A DNA stretch of 10,315 nt, from NCBI GenBank assembly GCA_964389025.1, contig CAYMCQ010000106.1:1-10315 (forward strand). Direction: 5' to 3'. The DNA comes from CAYMCQ01 sp964389025 (GTDB lineage: Bacteria; Verrucomicrobiota; Verrucomicrobiia; Limisphaerales; CAYMCQ01). This document shows positions 6,410 through 10,315 of this stretch, one piece after another. The translations under genes were made by a program, and so were the position numbers. The notes below the pieces were generated by a model that worked only from the letters and a program-made list of their open reading frames with translations, had not been told where the DNA came from and did no database searches. Each line of letters starts with the position of its first letter. Position 1 is the stretch's first letter.

Positions 6410-6458
6410 GTTCGACGCGAGGCGCGTCGAACTGCACCCGGGGCGGGCGCGCTCCCCG
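6410..6458. repeat. Two adjacent GC-rich hairpins between haloperoxidase and deoC genes
   Basis: One hairpin pairs GTTCGACGCG (6410-6419) with CGCGTCGAAC (6423-6432), a perfect 10-bp stem with a three-base loop. The next pairs CGGGG (6439-6443) with CCCCG (6454-6458). On the minus strand they lie 23 bases and more after the haloperoxidase stop and about 50 bases before the deoC ATG. There is no T-run after either stem on that strand, so they do not make a standard intrinsic terminator. They could act as a factor-dependent terminator, an mRNA-stabilising structure, or be a copy of a dispersed palindromic repeat. Confidence -1.
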
Positions 6459-6481
6459 ACGTCAAATAAAATCGTTCTGAC

Positions 6482-8263
6482 TTAGACTGTGATTGTTGTC
6501 CCGTCGAACTTCGTGAGCGTGAATCCGCTGAAGTTTTCATTGTAACAGCCGCGGTTGTCGCGAAGGATGCTGATGGCGACGGCTTCGCCGAGCTTCAACG
6601 ATTCAGTTGCGTCCGATCGCCAATGCACGCCGGCGATGTTGCGGCCAACGGCGACGTTCGCGGCCAACTTGTTGAGTTCGCCGCCGACCGTCAGCGGCGC
6701 GCCGGTGTATGGAACCAGCGAGAGTCCGTCGGGCGTGGCCTGCACTGGGTTGGGAATGATGGACGATTCGTCGAACCACGCTTTGAGAATCGTGACGCAC
6801 GCGCCTGCGACTGTCGCGTGGCCTGCGCCGTAGGCTGGATGCAATGGCGAGCCTTCCGAAAAAGCCATCGGCAAAAGCGCGTTGCCGTTCTTGGTCTGAA
6901 CTGCGGCGAGCGCGGCTGAGTCAAGCGCGTCGCTGTGAATGGGATAATTTGCGGCGCCGGTGATGTGATTGTGGATTCGCCCCGCAAAAACTTCCGGGCG
7001 CAGCCGGCGATGGACAAACCATTTTTGGAACCAGACGGCCTTCAGCGCGCGCGTGGACACTTCGGTCAACAGCGTCGCGATGTGCGGCCCGCCGAACGTG
7101 CCGAAGCCATCTTGGTTTTGCGAACTGACGTAGGGATTGCCCGCGTCAAATGGCGCGCCGATGCCGCCCGCGTTGATCTCGCTCGAAGGCGGCGCGAGCA
7201 AAATCAGCATCGCATGAAAATATGCCTGATACAGCACGTCAATGTGAACCCATTGGCTGAGGTCGCGACCGTTGCGGATGTAACGGCGGGTGGGATCGAA
7301 AATTTCTGCGGCGGTCGGAGTGATGCCGCGCTGGATGCTCAACCAATCGGCGTAGTCAGTCATGTGATCGAGGCCGGGAATTTTTGTCCGCATCCGCTGC
7401 TCGATGAAGTTCGCGCCGAACGGCGTTGGCAACCAGAGAAATTGCGAAATGTAGGGGCCGACGTTGCAGCCCGGCGCGGTGCCGCGAAAGAGAGTCTGCG
7501 CGGTGACCTGGCCGCTTTGTTTTGGCCCGCGAAAATCAGACAGTGCCGACATGTCGCTCGCCGCAAGTTGCGCGGCGGGATTTGCGGCGTAGTCGCTGAA
7601 CGGCACGTCGCGAGTTAGCGCCATCCAATAATTCTCGACGATTTCGCCGGCCTCTTCGGCGCTGCTGAACGTCGGCGCGGGCGGAATCGCCTGCGCGTGT
7701 GAATCGCAGCCTTCGAGATCGAACGTGAGACCAGACTGGGGATTGACGAGCTTGAGGCGAGCCGTTGCAGGTGAACCCATCGGAATTGCCTCGAAGTCCT
7801 GCGGCTCGCCGCTCGCCAGCGCACGCGACAAACTTTGGTAGGCGGGCAAATCAACTTCGCCAAGATCGTTGTGCGGAAGTCCTTTGCTGTAACTGCCGAT
7901 TTTGTTCGGATACAAATCATCGTCGCCGTTATTTGGATGTGCGGGCGATGAGAGTTTCTTTTCATCGGCGGCGGCCTGCACACGAATCCTGAAGGCGCGT
8001 TCGCGACGTTGGTTCGCGGTATCAGGACCGATTTCCGCGTCAGTATTTTTCGGCGGCTTGGGGGGAGGCGCGGCGGTTGCCTTTTCAACTGCAAGCGAAC
8101 TCAAGCCAAGCACAACTGCGCCCGCAGTAATTCCTCCCACGCGTTGGAAAAACTCGCGCCGTTTGAGCGGCGGAGTGGACGTGCTGAAATTTGGTGAGCC
8201 AACCTCGGGCGAAATGGGCTGGGTTGGTTCGCTCTTATTCGACGGGTGTCGGGTTGCACTCAT
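6482..8263 (-). CDS. Vanadium-dependent haloperoxidase, Tat-exported (algal/cyanobacterial bromoperoxidase type)
   Basis: The 593-residue product carries a twin-arginine signal: KRREFFQ at 34-40, then a hydrophobic stretch ending near ATAAP (about 65). It should be folded with its vanadate in the cytoplasm and then exported. The domain is the PAP2-related haloperoxidase fold, which uses H2O2 to oxidise halide to hypohalous acid. Vanadate-pocket residues follow the algal bromoperoxidase spacing: Lys414 and Arg422 (in KWFVHRRLRP), His475 (SPLHPAY), Gly481-His482 (YGAGHA), Arg541 and His547 (GRNIAGVHWRSD). The usual Ser of the SGH motif is Ala480, a variant I recall from bacterial relatives. The N-terminal blocks RIRVQAA and NKIGSYSKGLPHN are also typical. 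A Shine-Dalgarno sequence GAAGG lies six bases before the ATG. Halide preference cannot be read from the sequence. No halogenation cofactor or natural-product genes are adjacent. Confidence -1.
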   Translation of the reverse strand: MSATRHPSNKSEPTQPISPEVGSPNFSTSTPPLKRREFFQRVGGITAGAVVLGLSSLAVEKATAAPPPKPPKNTDAEIGPDTANQRRERAFRIRVQAAADEKKLSSPAHPNNGDDDLYPNKIGSYSKGLPHNDLGEVDLPAYQSLSRALASGEPQDFEAIPMGSPATARLKLVNPQSGLTFDLEGCDSHAQAIPPAPTFSSAEEAGEIVENYWMALTRDVPFSDYAANPAAQLAASDMSALSDFRGPKQSGQVTAQTLFRGTAPGCNVGPYISQFLWLPTPFGANFIEQRMRTKIPGLDHMTDYADWLSIQRGITPTAAEIFDPTRRYIRNGRDLSQWVHIDVLYQAYFHAMLILLAPPSSEINAGGIGAPFDAGNPYVSSQNQDGFGTFGGPHIATLLTEVSTRALKAVWFQKWFVHRRLRPEVFAGRIHNHITGAANYPIHSDALDSAALAAVQTKNGNALLPMAFSEGSPLHPAYGAGHATVAGACVTILKAWFDESSIIPNPVQATPDGLSLVPYTGAPLTVGGELNKLAANVAVGRNIAGVHWRSDATESLKLGEAVAISILRDNRGCYNENFSGFTLTKFDGTTITV

Positions 8264-8269
8264 GAGTTG

Positions 8270-8274
8270 CCTTC
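8270..8274 (-). promoter_or_regulatory. Ribosome binding site of the haloperoxidase gene
   Basis: On the minus strand GAAGG lies six bases upstream of the ATG at 8263. It is one of the few clear Shine-Dalgarno sequences in this window and fixes this start. Confidence -1.
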
Positions 8275-8301
8275 AACAAAGTGGATGGTTGACTCGCAAT
8301 C

Positions 8302-8331
8302 GGTATAGCCACGATGGGCTGGAAGTGACAA
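8302..8331 (-). promoter_or_regulatory. Possible sigma-70-type promoter for the haloperoxidase gene
   Basis: On the minus strand TTGTCA (8331-8326, 5 of 6 to consensus) is followed after 18 bases by TATACC (8307-8302, 4 of 6). It would start transcription about 30 bases before the haloperoxidase ATG. It lies in the 175-bp gap after the permease gene, so the haloperoxidase probably has its own promoter. The match is modest and was found by eye. Confidence -1.
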
Positions 8332-8438
8332 GGAAATATAGGAACGGTCGCGCCCTAATTTCGGCTAGGGACACCTCCCGGGATAGGCAGGCAATTGCGG
8401 TTCAGTCACAGTGCATCTGCTCAAATCGCCTACGATTT

Positions 8439-9770
8439 TCACTCGTGCCGCAACGCTTCCACCGGATCCATCTCGGCGGCGCGGACGGCGGGATAGATGC
8501 CGAACACGATGCCGACCAGCGCCGAGATGCCGAAGGCGGCGGGCGGCGACCAAAAAGTGATGATCGTTTTCATGCCTGCTGCGTGACTCACAACGAAAGG
8601 GATCGCGACTCCCAACAGCACACCGAGAATTCCGCCCGCGCCGGAGAGCAGCACCGTTTCGACGAGGAATTGCGTGACGATGTCGCGGCGACGCGCTCCC
8701 AACGCGCGGCGGATGCCGATTTCGCGCGTCCGCTCGGTCACGCTCGCGAGCATGATGTTCATGATGCCGATGCCGCCGACGAGAAGTGAAATCGCGGCGA
8801 TGGAACCGAGCACGATGTTGAAAATCTGTTTCGTCCGTTCGGCGCGTTTCAATAATTCCAGCGGCACGACCACCTCGAAATCCTTTTTCTTGTGGTTGCG
8901 TTCGAGGACTTCTTTGATGGCTTCGGAAACACCCATGACCTTTTCGAGCGACGCAACTTTGATAGTGACTTCGTGAAGCTGGATCCGCTCGGCTTCGAAA
9001 GTTCCGGCGCGGCGGCGCATGAGGACTTCGCCGTAACGCAACCTGGCGGTTTCGAGTGGAATGAACATCCGGTGCGCCGCCGGTTTCATCGAGTTCTGCG
9101 CTTCGTCGGTTATTGTTTCGCCACCGCGCGGTTCCATCACGCCGATGACCTGATAATAGCTGGCGCCGACCCGCAGATGCTTGCCAAGCGGCGATTCGAG
9201 CGGAAAAAGAGCAGCCACCATTTCCGCGCCCAGGACGCAAACGCTGGCTTTGCTTTCCATGTCCGCGTCGGTGAAAAACCGCCCGGACGCGACGCGATGA
9301 TTTCGCATTTCCGGATACCACGGCACGGTGCCGACGACGTCGCAGTCCACGCGGCGGCTGATGTTCCATGCGTATTCGCGGATGTTGCGCGCGGGCAAAA
9401 CGACCGTGACGCCCGGAATCGTCGCACGGATGCGTTTCACGTCGGCGTAAGTGACACCGTATTGCAACACGTAGCTCTGGCTGCTTTTGTCAGAAACTTT
9501 TTGTTCCTCCGGAGGTTTGACGCTGCGCAGGATGATGTTCTGGCTGCCGAGATTTTTGATTTGCTCCTGCGCCTCAAAACTCGCGCCTTCGCCAATCGCC
9601 AGCATCGCGATGACGGAACAGACGCCGAACACAATGCCCAGCACGGTCAGCAGCGAACGCAAGCGATGCAGCCAGAGACTTTTCACACCGAGTCGCACCG
9701 TGCGCTTCAGCCGCGCGAGCGAAATGCCGCGGAACAATCCGGTCATGGGATTGGGATCAGGTGCGGACAT
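8439..9770 (-). CDS. ABC transporter permease, MacB/FtsX type
   Basis: The 443-residue product has the MacB permease layout. There is one membrane helix near the N-terminus (about 39-60, after the basic WLHRLRS), a periplasmic MacB-type core domain of roughly 250 residues, and an FtsX domain with three helices (about 316-344, 372-396 and 408-430). The cytoplasmic loop TERTREIGIRRALGARRRDI, which couples to the ATPase, and the C-terminal YPAVRAAEMDPVEALRHE are characteristic. Such permeases do not move substrate through the membrane directly; they transmit ATP-driven motion to the periplasm for peptide, lipoprotein or antibiotic efflux, or for signalling. The substrate is unknown and no MacA-like adaptor is visible. 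The ATG at 9770 overlaps the end of the ATPase gene by 14 bases; another ATG at 9746, just after that stop, is equally possible. Confidence -1.
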   Translation of the reverse strand: MSAPDPNPMTGLFRGISLARLKRTVRLGVKSLWLHRLRSLLTVLGIVFGVCSVIAMLAIGEGASFEAQEQIKNLGSQNIILRSVKPPEEQKVSDKSSQSYVLQYGVTYADVKRIRATIPGVTVVLPARNIREYAWNISRRVDCDVVGTVPWYPEMRNHRVASGRFFTDADMESKASVCVLGAEMVAALFPLESPLGKHLRVGASYYQVIGVMEPRGGETITDEAQNSMKPAAHRMFIPLETARLRYGEVLMRRRAGTFEAERIQLHEVTIKVASLEKVMGVSEAIKEVLERNHKKKDFEVVVPLELLKRAERTKQIFNIVLGSIAAISLLVGGIGIMNIMLASVTERTREIGIRRALGARRRDIVTQFLVETVLLSGAGGILGVLLGVAIPFVVSHAAGMKTIITFWSPPAAFGISALVGIVFGIYPAVRAAEMDPVEALRHE

Positions 9771-10315
9771 CGCTTTCAATTTTGCCATCGCGCAGACAGA
9801 TCGCGCGCCGGGAATGTTTGGAAACATTGGTGTCGTGTGTCACGAGGATGATTGTTTTACCCTGCTCGTTCAGTTCATCAAAAAGTCTTAAAATCTCCGC
9901 GCCGGAAGTGGAGTCGAGATTTCCAGTTGGTTCGTCTGCGAGAATCACGAGCGGGTCGTTCACCAGCGCGCGGGCGATGGCGACACGTTGCTGCTGGCCG
10001 CCGGAAAGCTCAAAAGGTTTGTGATTCAGCCGCTCCTCAAGGCCGACACGCGCGGCCAAGGTCTCGGCGGCTTTGCGGCTCTCCTCCTCATCGCGGCTTT
10101 GGTAATAAAGTGGAATTTCGATGTTCTCCACGACCGTGAGTTGTTGGATGAGATTGTAGGATTGAAAAACAAAACCGAGCCGTGCGCCGCGAATTCCTGA
10201 AAGCGAATCGTCATCCATCCGTGAAACATCCTCGTCGCCGAGAAAATATTTTCCCTCCGTCGGGCGGTCAAGGCAGCCGAGCAGATTGAGCATCGTGGAT
10301 TTGCCGCAGCCGGAC
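9757..10315 (-). CDS. ABC transporter ATPase subunit (MacB/LolD type), 5' end outside the window
   Basis: The frame is open to the right edge, so the N-terminus is missing; the window begins within Walker A (SGCGKST, 10294-10314). Downstream features, counted from the Met encoded at 10291-10293, are the Q-loop FVFQSYNLI (41-49), the signature LSGGQQQRVAIARAL (96-110), Walker B with the family-typical VILADEPTGNLDS (116-128), and the switch His in LVTHD (150-154). All ATP-hydrolysis motifs are present, so the protein should be active. The GNLDS and NLIQQLTVVENI wording is typical of the MacB/LolD/FtsE subgroup. The gene overlaps or directly abuts the permease gene on the same strand, so the two form one operon and one inner-membrane complex. 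A MacA-like adaptor might lie upstream beyond the window. Confidence -1.
   Translation of the reverse strand, partial: SGCGKSTMLNLLGCLDRPTEGKYFLGDEDVSRMDDDSLSGIRGARLGFVFQSYNLIQQLTVVENIEIPLYYQSRDEEESRKAAETLAARVGLEERLNHKPFELSGGQQQRVAIARALVNDPLVILADEPTGNLDSTSGAEILRLFDELNEQGKTIILVTHDTNVSKHSRRAICLRDGKIESDVRT

Noticed and set aside
8264..8438. Terminator for the ABC operon
   Set aside because: Only short inverted repeats were found (CCCTA/TAGGG around 8354-8371 and a TCCCGGGA palindrome), with no T-run on the minus strand.
8365..9369. 334-residue Arg/His-rich open frame on the minus strand overlapping the permease gene
   Set aside because: It is a +1/-1 shadow of the MacB-type permease, with low-complexity Arg-rich composition.

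Overview
The window looks like chromosomal DNA of a soil or sediment Verrucomicrobiota bacterium, probably near the Pedosphaera/Limisphaerales group. This is inferred from moderately high GC, several starts without a clear Shine-Dalgarno sequence, a verrucomicrobial-style exported SGNH hydrolase, and intergenic and intragenic palindromic repeats of a kind I associate with those genomes. No rRNA, tRNA or CRISPR array was seen.

Layout, left to right. 1-447 (+): the 3' end of an ISKra4-type transposase gene that appears to have lost its catalytic core. 448-648: no gene, but two dispersed-repeat modules that run up to 6 bases from the next stop codon. 649-2259 (-): an aldehyde dehydrogenase with a complete catalytic apparatus, carrying a 73-bp two-hairpin repeat (1334-1406) inserted in frame. 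2260-2363: a divergent intergenic region with palindromes. 2364-3359 (+): a lipoprotein sugar-binding protein of the ribose/inositol ABC type. 3469-4368 (+): a myo-inositol oxygenase very like the animal enzyme. 4420-5397 (-): an exported SGNH/GDSL hydrolase whose GTG start overlaps the stop of deoC (5394-6359, -), a deoxyribose-phosphate aldolase of the long, animal-DERA-like type. 6410-6458: two GC-rich hairpins. 6482-8263 (-): a Tat-exported vanadium-dependent haloperoxidase. 8439-9770 and 9757-10315 (-): a MacB/FtsX-type permease and its ATPase, overlapping; the ATPase runs off the right edge.

How the genes may work together (inference). The binding protein and inositol oxygenase form a same-strand pair that could capture a cyclitol or sugar and oxidise myo-inositol to D-glucuronate. 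deoC releases acetaldehyde from deoxyribose 5-phosphate, and the aldehyde dehydrogenase belongs to a long-N-terminus subfamily that I associate with deoC loci and could oxidise that acetaldehyde. The haloperoxidase and the ABC exporter look like separate envelope or secretion functions. I see no clear undescribed multi-gene defence or mobile system. The most unusual signal is the palindromic repeat that has become part of the aldehyde dehydrogenase coding sequence between its NAD-binding motif and its catalytic glutamate.
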